24,280 nt of DNA, taken from the NCBI GenBank assembly GCA_002451795.1, contig DKDJ01000012.1, forward strand, positions 1 to 24,280. Direction: 5' to 3'. The position numbers and the translations under genes were made by a program. The notes under the pieces were generated by a model. It was not told the origin of the DNA and did no database searches. It saw nothing but the letters and a program-made list of their open reading frames with translations. Each line of letters starts with the position of its first letter. Within the stretch, counting starts at the first letter, position 1. The stretch comes from Bacteroidales bacterium UBA6851 (lineage in GTDB: Bacteria > Bacteroidota > Bacteroidia > Bacteroidales > UBA932). Shown in pieces: positions 16,378-24,023 of this stretch.

Positions 16378-17172
16378 ATGATGGAAAAAAGCGGAACGGG
16401 TGTTTTGTATATAGTGCCTACTCCAGTTGGTAATCTCAATGATATGACTTTCAGGGCTGTACAAGTCTTGAAAGATGCCGATTTGATACTCGCGGAGGAT
16501 ACCCGAACCAGTTCCGTTCTTCTCAGCCATTTCGGAATAAGCGGCAAACTTCAGTCTCATCATAAGTTTAACGAACATCAGACTGCGGATGTGATAAGGG
16601 ACTTGATTGCTTCAGGCAAGACTGTGGCTCTTGTGAGCGATGCCGGAACTCCAGGTATCTCTGATCCTGGGTTCCTGCTTGCGAGGAGCTGTGCCGATGA
16701 GGGAATTGAGGTAATCACTCTTCCTGGGGCTACGGCCTGCATTCCTGCCATAGTTTCTTCTGGACTTCCATGTGACAGGTTCTGTTTTGAGGGCTTTCTT
16801 CCGCAGAAAAAAGGACGGAAGACCATTCTTGATCAGTTGTCTGGTGAGTCTCGGACAATGGTTTTCTATGAGTCACCGCGCCGGCTTGTGAAGACACTTG
16901 AGCAGTTTGCGGAGGTTTTTGGCATGGATAGGCGGTGCTCTGTGGCGAGGGAGATTTCCAAACTGCATGAAGAGCATGTTCGGGGAACCATGGCTGAGGT
17001 GCTGGAGCATTTCCGCAAGGAAGAACCTAAAGGAGAGATAGTCGTTGTGGTGGCTGGACTGCCGCAGCAGGAAAAACGAGAACACCGAAACAAATATAAA
17101 AACTATGAAGACGCATCTTGCTACACAACTGAAGAAGTTCCTGAGGAGGCACCTCCTCACATTAAAGAGTGA
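16378..17172 (+). CDS. rsmI: 16S rRNA (cytidine1402-2'-O)-methyltransferase RsmI
   Basis: 264 aa (ATG at 16378 or 16381). Tetrapyrrole-methylase fold enzyme that 2'-O-methylates C1402 of 16S rRNA. Seen: PTPVGNL (14-20), AEDTRTSSVLL, HHKFNEH, SDAGTPGISDPG (87-98), LPGATACIPAIVSSGLP, FEGFLPQKKGRK and MVFYESPRRL, all RsmI signatures. The conserved core ends at GEIVVVVAG. The last ~35 residues (rich in E, K, R and P) are an unusual extension, and their DNA also encodes the start of the next gene in another frame. Confidence 0.95.
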   Translation: MMEKSGTGVLYIVPTPVGNLNDMTFRAVQVLKDADLILAEDTRTSSVLLSHFGISGKLQSHHKFNEHQTADVIRDLIASGKTVALVSDAGTPGISDPGFLLARSCADEGIEVITLPGATACIPAIVSSGLPCDRFCFEGFLPQKKGRKTILDQLSGESRTMVFYESPRRLVKTLEQFAEVFGMDRRCSVAREISKLHEEHVRGTMAEVLEHFRKEEPKGEIVVVVAGLPQQEKREHRNKYKNYEDASCYTTEEVPEEAPPHIKE

Positions 17173-18112
17173 ACCGCACTCAAAGGATGAAGGTCATGGG
17201 TCAACATTCAAGATTGGTGCTGTTTGCCTTGTCTTTCTTGTAATTGGTTTTCAAGCGGCTTTGTTTGTGAATAAGGCTGCCGTTTTACGTATTGAGAGTC
17301 TGCGGGATCATCCGGATACGGTGTATGTTGTCAGGGGAATTGACCTGGATTCTCCCGGGGTGGGGTGCCGGGAGTTGGACGTTGACTCTGGTATTTCCGG
17401 GATGGCGCTCCGAGAAGCAGAAGTTGGTTCTGGCTCCGATAGGGTTGATACGTTTCGCAGGTCTGCCGCTCATAGCGCTGTGGTTCAGAGCGTCAGGGAA
17501 CATAATCGTAAGGTGGAGAATTTTCGATTCAATCCCAATACAATTAGTGTTGAGGACCTCCAGCGGCTTGGATTTAGTGCCAAGCAGGCGCAATCGATCG
17601 AGAATTATCGGGCCAAGGGAGGCCGCTTCCGGAGAAAGAGTGATTTCGCCAAGTCGTTTGTGGTATCTGAAGAGGTATTCCGGAGACTTGAACCTTATAT
17701 AGACATACCTCTGCTTGATATTAATAAGGCTGATTCAGCGGATTTTGATGGACTTCCTGGCATTGGGCCTTATTTTGCTGCCAAGATGGTGGAGTACCGG
17801 GGGAAACTCGGTGGGTATTCTTATGTAGAGCAATTGATGGATATCCGCAATCTTGACGCCCAGAAGTTCGATGCTCTTGCTGATCTGGTTTATTGCTCTG
17901 CACCGCTGCCGTTCCGTTTGTGGCAGCTCCCAGCGGATAGTCTGCGTTGTCACCCTTATATCGGGGGATGGAAGGAAGCTGAGGCTATCGTTCTTATTCG
18001 GGAGAAGTACCCATCTGATTCATTGAATGTAGGCCTTCTTCGTCGTGCCGGAATACTTTCGCCTAAGAACTGTGATAGACTTGCAAAGTGTCTTATTGCG
18101 GACCCTGATTAG
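17105..18112 (+). CDS. Membrane-anchored helix-hairpin-helix protein (ComEA-like)
   Basis: 335 aa from the ATG at 17105. One transmembrane segment (about 36-56) leaves the rest outside the cytoplasm. Tandem helix-hairpin-helix units follow: about 141-195 (LQRLGFSAKQAQSIENYRAKGG), 204-262 (NKADSADFDGLPGIGPYFAAKM, the best ComEA-like unit) and a weaker one at about 275-330. Such modules bind double-stranded DNA non-specifically; in competent bacteria ComEA does so in the periplasm. Uptake in this organism is not shown. The start codon lies in rsmI, overlapping it by 68 nt. It is the last gene before the CRISPR region. Confidence 0.75.
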   Translation: MKTHLATQLKKFLRRHLLTLKSEPHSKDEGHGSTFKIGAVCLVFLVIGFQAALFVNKAAVLRIESLRDHPDTVYVVRGIDLDSPGVGCRELDVDSGISGMALREAEVGSGSDRVDTFRRSAAHSAVVQSVREHNRKVENFRFNPNTISVEDLQRLGFSAKQAQSIENYRAKGGRFRRKSDFAKSFVVSEEVFRRLEPYIDIPLLDINKADSADFDGLPGIGPYFAAKMVEYRGKLGGYSYVEQLMDIRNLDAQKFDALADLVYCSAPLPFRLWQLPADSLRCHPYIGGWKEAEAIVLIREKYPSDSLNVGLLRRAGILSPKNCDRLAKCLIADPD

Positions 18113-18117
18113 GGACC
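18100..18117 (+). terminator. Weak hairpin at the end of the helix-hairpin-helix gene
   Basis: GGACCCT and AGGGACC can pair around a GATT loop with one A-A mismatch; ATTGTTTATT follows instead of a clean U-tract. The stem covers the stop codon. It may be a weak terminator. Confidence 0.35.
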
Positions 18118-18181
18118 ATTGTTTATTCTTCTGCAGTACGTCGTGTAACTTCCTCTTCTCCGAATGCAGGGAATGCTCTAT

Positions 18182-18251
18182 AAAAACAACGGAGGGAACT
18201 AATATCCCTCCGCGATACGACGTGCCGTAGCACACGCTAACCGTTACCGGC
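18182..18251 (-). ncRNA. Candidate small RNA of about 70 nt next to the CRISPR locus
   Basis: No ORF of note lies here, but the minus strand has a complete transcription unit. A promoter sits at 18257-18287. The transcript would begin at GCCG-GUAA-CGGU (18251-18240), a hairpin with a GNRA loop. A GUGC-UACG-GCAC hairpin with a UNCG loop (18233-18222) follows. It ends with an 8-bp stem CGGAGGGA/TCCCTCCG (18212-18190) followed by a run of U (18186-18182). Two stable tetraloops and a perfect terminator are unlikely by chance. I cannot assign it to a known RNA family. Confidence 0.5.
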
Positions 18252-18256
18252 TGATA

Positions 18257-18287
18257 CAAAGGTAATCAATTTGCTTGAATTTCAAAA
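18257..18287 (-). promoter_or_regulatory. Promoter of the candidate small RNA
   Basis: On the minus strand: TTTTG (18287-18283), 18 nt, TACCTTTG (18264-18257). Both boxes match the Bacteroidota consensus; the spacer is one base shorter than usual. The start is expected around 18251. Confidence 0.5.
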
Positions 18288-18327
18288 GGTTGCAAGTAGA
18301 AGAAAAACATCTGCTCCAAATAAGAAC

Positions 18328-18347
18328 CGTGCAAGACAAGCCACAAC
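18328..18347 (+). repeat. Inverted flank element, left copy (CGTGCAAGACAA ... CACAAC)
   Basis: CGTGCAAGACAA (18328-18339) followed 2 nt later by CACAAC occurs again in inverted orientation at 24079-24101, where CACAAC follows after 5 nt. Both copies point toward the cas genes and enclose the tracrRNA and cas operon but not the array. GACAA and CACAAC also recall parts of the CRISPR repeat, so these could be degenerate repeats. The match is seen; the meaning is open. Confidence 0.45.
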
Positions 18348-18411
18348 ACTTTCGGTACGGCAGAAGGTCATTTTTCGTACGGAACGGTCTATTCGGCCCT
18401 ATACGTTTTAC

Positions 18412-18440
18412 AAAAAAAGACGAGACGCAAGCGCCCCGCC
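18412..18440 (-). terminator. Terminator hairpin of the tracrRNA
   Basis: On the minus strand GGCGGGGCG (18440-18432) pairs with GTCTCGTC and neighbouring bases (to 18419) over 9-10 bp with three G-U pairs, followed by seven U (18418-18412). It marks the tracrRNA 3' end. Confidence 0.85.
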
Positions 18441-18490
18441 TTAAGTGTCTTCACAACGGAATAATCCTTATTGTGAATTGCTTCAGATTT
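18412..18490 (-). ncRNA. tracrRNA of the type II-C system
   Basis: Read on the minus strand, the 5' part CTGAAGCAATTCACAA (18486-18471) is complementary to bases 2-18 of the CRISPR repeat (crRNA orientation) except for one extra T in the repeat, so it is the anti-repeat. The tail follows: an AAGGATTATTCC nexus (18469-18458), GTTGTGAA, and a GC-rich terminator. The total of about 79 nt is in line with short type II-C tracrRNAs, and the AAGGATTATTCCGTTGTG block is one I recall from Bacteroidetes tracrRNAs. It is divergent from cas9. It should pair with crRNA, be trimmed by RNase III and be bound by Cas9. The exact 5' end is estimated from the promoter. Confidence 0.85.
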
Positions 18491-18548
18491 ATGCAAATCT
18501 ATGATAATAATGTGAGACTTCAAAATTTTTTTATATATTTATGCAAAT
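18487..18548. repeat. Duplicated ATTTATGCAAAT between tracrRNA and cas9
   Basis: ATTTATGCAAAT occurs exactly at 18487-18498, overlapping the tracrRNA -7 box, and at 18537-18548, just before the cas9 start. The copies are 50 nt apart. The first also forms the arms AGATTT/AAATCT of an inverted repeat (18485-18500). A shared regulator site for tracrRNA and cas9 is conceivable. Confidence 0.4.
18494..18525 (-). promoter_or_regulatory. tracrRNA promoter
   Basis: Minus strand: TTTTG (18525-18521), exactly 19 nt, TAGATTTG (18501-18494), an ideal Bacteroidota promoter. Transcription would begin near 18490, so that the RNA starts at the edge of the anti-repeat. The rest of 18118-18551 without a separate entry (18118-18181, 18348-18411) shows nothing I can assign. 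Confidence 0.75.
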
Positions 18549-18566
18549 TAATTGAAAACCACTATA

Positions 18567-21500
18567 ATGAAAAGCATTTTAGGACTTGATCTTGGTACCA
18601 CAAGTATTGGGTGGGCACTCGTTAAAGAAGCGGAGAACGAATCCGAGAAATCCGAAATAGTAAAACTCGGAGTAAGACTTGTCCCTCTAACCGTAGACGA
18701 AAGGACAGATTTTGAAAAGGGCAAAAGTATTACGACCAATGCGGATAGGAGGCTGAAGCGCGGAATGCGTCGCAATCTTCAGAGATATAAGCTTCGGCGC
18801 GAGGCTCTGATTGAAGAGCTAAAAAAGGAGCATTGGATCGAGGACGGATTCTGTTTCTCGGAAGAGGGCCCAGGTTCTACTTTTCGTACTCTTGAAATTA
18901 GGGCTAAATCTGCGTTTGAAGAAGTTTCTCTTCAGGAACTAGCCCGAATCCTTCTTCAGATAAACAAGAAACGCGGATATAAGAGTTCGAGAAAATCTGA
19001 TTCGAGTGATGATGGCCATGCTGTGGATGGTATGGATGTGGCCAAGTATATGTATGATAATGACTTGACTCCTGGAGAATATGTCTATGAGAGAATTCTT
19101 AATGGTCAGTATCGTATTCCTGAGTTCTATAAATCAGACTTGCAGTTGGAGTTTGACAAGGTGTGGAATTTCCAGAAAGCTTTCCACCCTCAGCTATCTG
19201 ATGAACTCTATGAAAAACTAAAGGATAAAAACAAGTCACAGACGTGGGCTATATGCCGTGAAACTCTTGGTATACAAGGGAAAAAAAGCAGTTCTACAGG
19301 TAAGGAGCGCACAAAAGAGTCATATTACAACCGGCAATTGGCTCTTAGGAAGGAACTTGATCTCGAAACTCTGACTTGTGTCCTTCAGGATATCAACGGG
19401 CAGAAATCTTCGCTCAGTGGCCTTCTCAGTGCAATTAGCGACCGCAGTAAGGAACTCTACCTTGCCCATATGACTGTTGGACAGATGCTTGTGAGACGTT
19501 TGCATGACAATCCCAATGCGAGCTTGAAAAATATTGTGTTCTACCGTAAAGACTACATGGATGAATTTGAGAAGATATGGTCCGTTCAGTCCCAGTTCCA
19601 TCCTGAACTTACGCCTGAATTAAAAAAGAGACTTCGGGATATAATCATATTCTATCAGCGTCCGTTAAAGAGCCAGAAGGGACTTGTTAATCTATGCGAA
19701 TTCGAATCCAGGACGTTCAATAAATGTGTTGATGGAGCCGTCAAGAAGATAACCATTGGTCCGAGAGTCTGCCCTCGGTCTTCTCCTCTATTTCAAGAAT
19801 TCAAGATTTGCCAGACCATCAACAATATTCTTATTGATGGTCAATGCTTGGATGATGATGAGCGTGCCGATTTGGTGTCCGAGCTTACTTATCGGGACGG
19901 GATGACGGACTCTGAAATTCTGAGGCTTTTACATAAGTCTCCAAAGGAACATCGTGTTAATTTCAAGAAAGTGGACGGCAACAAGACAATGAGTGCGTTG
20001 CTGAAGGCGTGTGAAAAAATCATTAATTCTCTTGGATACGATGTGGACTTGTCTAAAGGGCCTGCAAGGGACAAATTGTTTAAGATAGAGGAAATACTTG
20101 GAAAGGAAGGGGTTAAAACGGACTTCCTGCACTTTGATTCTTCTCTTTCATCGCCCGCATTTGAAAGTCAGGATTCGTATGCTCTCTGGCATCTGCTTTA
20201 TTCGTACGAAGGGGATAAGTCAACGAGCGGTGATAAATCGCTGGTTGATAAAATTAAAAGTCTGTGCTCTATGGATGAGGGGTCTGCGAAAATTATGGCT
20301 GGATGTGTCTTCTCTTCGGACTATGGAAGCCTGAGTGCTAAGGCGATGAGGAAGATTCTTCCATATATGAAAGACGGGCTCGAGTACAGTGCAGCTTGTG
20401 CGATGGCAGGATATCGTCATTCTAAGAGTTCTCTAACAAAAGAAGAGCTTGCAAGTAAGGAATATGTGGATCATCTTAAGTTGCTACCAAAGAATAGCCT
20501 TCGTAATCCTGTGGTTGAGAAGATTCTTAACCAGATGATAAATGTGGTTAATTCCGTGGTTGATGCCTACGGGAAACCTGATGAGATACGTATTGAAATG
20601 GCTCGTGAGTTAAAAAAGAGTGCCTCGGAGAGGGAGCAGGCCCAAAAGAATATTTCCGCCGCCAGCAAGGTCAATGAGTCTATAGTGGCGACGCTGAAGG
20701 GTAGTCCATTCTTTATTGACAGCCCGAGCAGGAATGATGTTATCCGGTATCGTCTATGGGAGGAATTGAAGCCGAATGGTTATAAGACCTTATACAGCGG
20801 AACTTATATTCCGAAAGAGAGCCTGTTTTCGAAAGAGTTCGATATAGAACATATTATCCCTCAAGCTCTTTTGTTTGATGATTCATTTGCCAACAAGACT
20901 TTAGAGGCACGGTGGTGCAATCTTGAGAAGAGCAACAAGACGGCTATGGATTACGTTTTGTCCAAGTATGATGAGGCTGGGGTACAAGCATATCTGGATA
21001 GGGTTAATAGCCTTGCTAAAGATGGAATATCGAAGACCAAGATCAGTCGTCTTAAGATGAAAGGGACTGAAATTCCAGATGACTTTATCAATAGGGAACT
21101 TCGTGATAGTCAGTATATTGCAAGAAAGGCTCGCGAGATTCTTGAGTCGATGGTTAAATTTGTGGTGCCTACCACCGGCTCTGTCACCGCGCGTCTTAGA
21201 GATGACTGGCAGTTGGTCAATGTCATGCAGGAACTTAACTGGGAGAAGTATAGTAAACTGGGGATGACTTCGTACCGACAGGATAGAGATGGGCGTAGGA
21301 TTCCGGTTATCGAAGATTGGACTAAGAGAAATGATCACCGTCATCATGCTATGGATGCACTCACGATAGCGTTCACCAGACGGCAGTTCATTCAGTATCT
21401 GAATCATCTGAATGCTAAGATTGATGTTACTGACAAGAGTGATATTGAACTTCGAGACTATAATCTTGATGATGTTGACTTTAGCGCGAAAAGTCCAAGA

Positions 21501-22748
21501 GACCGTTTTGGAATAGTTAGGGCTTTGCAGAACAAGTATCTGTACAAAGATGAAAAACAGAAATATCGCTTCGTGCCTCCGATGCCGATAGATGAACTGC
21601 GGATGGAGGCCAAGAGACAACTCGATAGTGTTTTGGTGTCTTTCAAGGCTAAGAACAAGGTCTGCACCAAAAATGTCAATGTCATCAAGAGTCGTAATGG
21701 AAATAAAAGATGCCCTCAACTTACTCCGCGGGGCCCTCTTCATAATGAAACTATCTATGGTAAAAACCTTGAGTATGTGACAAAAGATGAGAAGGTTGGT
21801 AGCTCATTTGATATGGAGAAGATTGCTACTGTGTGCAAGAAGTCTTATCGTGAGGCCCTTCTTCGTCGTCTCAACGAATTTGGCGGTGATGCGAAGAAAG
21901 CGTTCACAGGTAAGAATGCCCTTGACAAGAATCCTATCTGGGTTGATGAGCATCATTCTGCTAAAGTGCCAGGAAGAGTCAATACTGTCTCTATGGAGCC
22001 GGTATATACGATTCGCAAGGCTGTTGATTCGTCATTGAACATAGACAAGGTGATAGATAGAAGGGTTCGGGCGGTTCTACAAGCACGACTTGACGAGTAT
22101 GGCGGAAATGCGTCCAAGGCGTTCTCAAATCTTGATGAGAACCCGATATGGCTCAATAAGGAAAAGGGAATTGCTGTGAAGAGGGTGGCGATAGACGAAA
22201 GTGTTATTCCGATTCCTATTAGAAATAAGCGTGACAAGGATGGTCAGTTTGTTCTTGATTATAAGAATAACCCGGTCCAGTCAGATTTTGTAAAGACAGG
22301 AGGTAACCATCATGCTGCTATATTTTTGACTCCTTCAGGGAAACTTCAAGACGTGGTGGTGTCTTTTAATGAGGCTGTTATGCGAAAAAGCCTTGGCCTT
22401 GAAGTCGTAGACCGCAATTATAAAAAGGATGAAGGATGGCAGTTCCTTTTTACTCTCAAGCAGAACGAGTATTTCGTGTTCCCGAATCCGGAAGCAGGCT
22501 TTTCTCCTAAGGATTATGACTTGATGGATCCTGCCAATAACGCTGTAATTAGTCCTAATTTATATAGGGTGCAGAAAATTGCTGCCGGTGATTATTTTTT
22601 GAGACATCATTTGGAGACTACTGTTGAGGATAATAAACTACTAAAAGGATTGACTTGGAAACGGGTCGGCCCTTCTGGCCTTGAGGGTGCTGTCAAGGTC
22701 CGTGTTGATAATCTTGGTCGTATTGTAGCAGTGGGGGAGTATGATTAA
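18567..22748 (+). CDS. cas9: CRISPR-associated endonuclease Cas9, subtype II-C
   Basis: 1393 aa from the ATG at 18567; an in-frame TTG at 18552 would add only five residues, and GLDLGTTSIGWA normally sits at the extreme N-terminus. RNA-guided DNA nuclease using crRNA:tracrRNA. RuvC-I has D8. The arginine-rich bridge helix spans about 58-85. RuvC-II has E677 (IRIEMAREL). HNH has E761, H762 and N785 (FDIEHIIPQ to ARWCNLEKSNK). RuvC-III has H927 and D930 (HHAMDAL). All catalytic residues are intact. The region after about 985 holds the WED/PAM-interacting part, with two similar ~35-residue units at 1091-1127 and 1164-1199. The size fits the large Bacteroidetes II-C branch. The PAM cannot be predicted. 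The stop overlaps the cas1 start by 8 nt. The only upstream candidate promoter is a weak TATATTTA at 18534-18541. Confidence 0.97.
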   Translation: MKSILGLDLGTTSIGWALVKEAENESEKSEIVKLGVRLVPLTVDERTDFEKGKSITTNADRRLKRGMRRNLQRYKLRREALIEELKKEHWIEDGFCFSEEGPGSTFRTLEIRAKSAFEEVSLQELARILLQINKKRGYKSSRKSDSSDDGHAVDGMDVAKYMYDNDLTPGEYVYERILNGQYRIPEFYKSDLQLEFDKVWNFQKAFHPQLSDELYEKLKDKNKSQTWAICRETLGIQGKKSSSTGKERTKESYYNRQLALRKELDLETLTCVLQDINGQKSSLSGLLSAISDRSKELYLAHMTVGQMLVRRLHDNPNASLKNIVFYRKDYMDEFEKIWSVQSQFHPELTPELKKRLRDIIIFYQRPLKSQKGLVNLCEFESRTFNKCVDGAVKKITIGPRVCPRSSPLFQEFKICQTINNILIDGQCLDDDERADLVSELTYRDGMTDSEILRLLHKSPKEHRVNFKKVDGNKTMSALLKACEKIINSLGYDVDLSKGPARDKLFKIEEILGKEGVKTDFLHFDSSLSSPAFESQDSYALWHLLYSYEGDKSTSGDKSLVDKIKSLCSMDEGSAKIMAGCVFSSDYGSLSAKAMRKILPYMKDGLEYSAACAMAGYRHSKSSLTKEELASKEYVDHLKLLPKNSLRNPVVEKILNQMINVVNSVVDAYGKPDEIRIEMARELKKSASEREQAQKNISAASKVNESIVATLKGSPFFIDSPSRNDVIRYRLWEELKPNGYKTLYSGTYIPKESLFSKEFDIEHIIPQALLFDDSFANKTLEARWCNLEKSNKTAMDYVLSKYDEAGVQAYLDRVNSLAKDGISKTKISRLKMKGTEIPDDFINRELRDSQYIARKAREILESMVKFVVPTTGSVTARLRDDWQLVNVMQELNWEKYSKLGMTSYRQDRDGRRIPVIEDWTKRNDHRHHAMDALTIAFTRRQFIQYLNHLNAKIDVTDKSDIELRDYNLDDVDFSAKSPRDRFGIVRALQNKYLYKDEKQKYRFVPPMPIDELRMEAKRQLDSVLVSFKAKNKVCTKNVNVIKSRNGNKRCPQLTPRGPLHNETIYGKNLEYVTKDEKVGSSFDMEKIATVCKKSYREALLRRLNEFGGDAKKAFTGKNALDKNPIWVDEHHSAKVPGRVNTVSMEPVYTIRKAVDSSLNIDKVIDRRVRAVLQARLDEYGGNASKAFSNLDENPIWLNKEKGIAVKRVAIDESVIPIPIRNKRDKDGQFVLDYKNNPVQSDFVKTGGNHHAAIFLTPSGKLQDVVVSFNEAVMRKSLGLEVVDRNYKKDEGWQFLFTLKQNEYFVFPNPEAGFSPKDYDLMDPANNAVISPNLYRVQKIAAGDYFLRHHLETTVEDNKLLKGLTWKRVGPSGLEGAVKVRVDNLGRIVAVGEYD

Positions 22749-23661
22749 GAGAACCCTATATTTCGGGAATCCTGCGTATTTGTCGCTGAAGCTTGGGCAA
22801 CTGGTAATTAGCAAACCATCTGCTTGTGATGGTAAGTCAGAGGTCGTAAAGACCATTCCGATAGAGGATATTGCCACGGTTGTTCTGGACTGCAAGCAAA
22901 TTACTCTTACACAGGCTTTGCTGGAGGAGTTGCTGGAGGCCAATTGTTCCGTGATAACGTGTGATTCGCTTCATGTTCCTACTGGGTTGATGCTCCCTTT
23001 GAGTGGACATACACTTCAGAATGAGCGATTCCGCTCGCAGTTGGATGCCTCACTTCCGCTCAAGAAGCAGATCTGGCAGCAGACGGTTCAGTCTAAGATT
23101 GCTAATCAGGCGGCTGTATTGGAATACGCAACAGGAGCGAAACATCAGAACATGCTCCAATGGGCGGGAAGTGTTAGAAGCGGAGACCCGGACAACTTGG
23201 AGGCTCGAGCCGCGGCATATTATTGGAAAACGCTTTTCTGCGACTGCCTTGAGGGATTTGTCCGAGGAAGACATGAGGACAGTCCTAATGATTTGTTGAA
23301 TTACGGGTATGCTTTGGTACGTGCGACCATTGCCAGATCTCTGGTATGTAGCGGATTGCTTCCGACCCTTGGGGTGCATCACCGCAATAAGTATAATGCT
23401 TATTGTCTTGCAGACGACATCATGGAGCCGTACCGTCCGTATGTGGATAAGTTGGTCTTCGAGATAGTGAAAGAGAATGATTTGTGGATTCTTGACTCTG
23501 GAATGAAGACAAGACTGCTTTCAATACCGATGTTGGATGTGAAGATTAATGGGGTTACGAGCCCTCTTATGATTGCCGCTACCACTACATCTTCTTCTTT
23601 AGCTAAGTGCTTCAGCGGCGAGTCTCGTCAGGTCCTGTATCCGGTAATGTCCTGTGTATGA
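22741..23661 (+). CDS. cas1: CRISPR integrase Cas1 (type II)
   Basis: 306 aa, full length. Metal-dependent DNA integrase that, with Cas2, inserts new spacers. The N-terminus MIKRTLYFGNPAYLSLK is typical of type II Cas1. The active-site set is present: E154 (NLEARAA), H213/H214 (TLGVHHRN) and D225/D226 (LADDIMEPYRP). The ATG lies within the last codons of cas9, and the stop overlaps the cas2 ATG by 4 nt, so the three genes are translationally coupled. Confidence 0.97.
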   Translation: MIKRTLYFGNPAYLSLKLGQLVISKPSACDGKSEVVKTIPIEDIATVVLDCKQITLTQALLEELLEANCSVITCDSLHVPTGLMLPLSGHTLQNERFRSQLDASLPLKKQIWQQTVQSKIANQAAVLEYATGAKHQNMLQWAGSVRSGDPDNLEARAAAYYWKTLFCDCLEGFVRGRHEDSPNDLLNYGYALVRATIARSLVCSGLLPTLGVHHRNKYNAYCLADDIMEPYRPYVDKLVFEIVKENDLWILDSGMKTRLLSIPMLDVKINGVTSPLMIAATTTSSSLAKCFSGESRQVLYPVMSCV

Positions 23662-23999
23662 GAGAACCGGAGCGCATAAGTCAATATAGGGTCATGTGGG
23701 TAATGGTGTTCTTTGATCTTCCTACTAATACTAAGAAGGAGGTTAAGGCTGCTGCCGAATTCCGCAAGCGGCTTGTGAGCGATGGGTTTATCATGTTTCA
23801 GTTTTCTGTTTATTTGCGCCATTGCGCAAGTGCTGAAAATGCTGATGTCCACATTAGGAGGACGAAATCTTTTCTTCCGCCCAAGGGTAAGGTGGGGATT
23901 CTTAGGATAACGGATAAACAGTTTGGGGCGATGGAACTCTATAATTCTCAGAAATCGGAGTTGCTTCCTGAGGAGGGAGTCCAGTTGGAGTTGTTTTAG
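23658..23999 (+). CDS. cas2: CRISPR-associated Cas2
   Basis: 113 aa from the ATG at 23658, which forms an ATGA overlap with the cas1 stop; an upstream in-frame ATG at 23607 would cut into cas1 and adds unrelated sequence. Ferredoxin-fold protein that bridges two Cas1 dimers. VMVFFDLPTNTK carries the conserved Asp (D20), and FMFQFSVYLR-like FIMFQFSVYLRHC follows. Type II Cas2 ending EEGVQLELF. No csn2 or cas4 follows, which sets the subtype as II-C. Confidence 0.96.
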   Translation: MREPERISQYRVMWVMVFFDLPTNTKKEVKAAAEFRKRLVSDGFIMFQFSVYLRHCASAENADVHIRRTKSFLPPKGKVGILRITDKQFGAMELYNSQKSELLPEEGVQLELF

Positions 24000-24023
24000 G
24001 ATTGAAAATCTGATCGATATAAT

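Noticed and set aside
16323..16547. N-terminal extension of thymidine kinase
   Set aside because: The extra frame is antisense to rsmI and unlike any kinase sequence; the ATG at 16322 puts the P-loop at the normal position.
18268..18290. AATTTGCTTGAATTTC as a second anti-repeat
   Set aside because: Only a short imperfect likeness to the repeat, with an extra base in the core, and no nexus or terminator of tracrRNA type beside it; the true anti-repeat at 18471-18486 is far better.
18552..18566. TTG start for cas9
   Set aside because: It would add five residues before the usual N-terminus; the ATG at 18567 places the RuvC-I motif where the family has it.
18275..18589. Plus-strand ORF of 104 codons across the tracrRNA region
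   Set aside because: It runs through the tracrRNA, its terminator and promoter in the opposite direction and into cas9; the sequence shows no protein-like pattern.
23607..23657. Upstream ATG for cas2
   Set aside because: It would overlap cas1 by over 50 nt and add residues with no Cas2 likeness; the ATG at 23658 gives the common 4-nt stop/start overlap.
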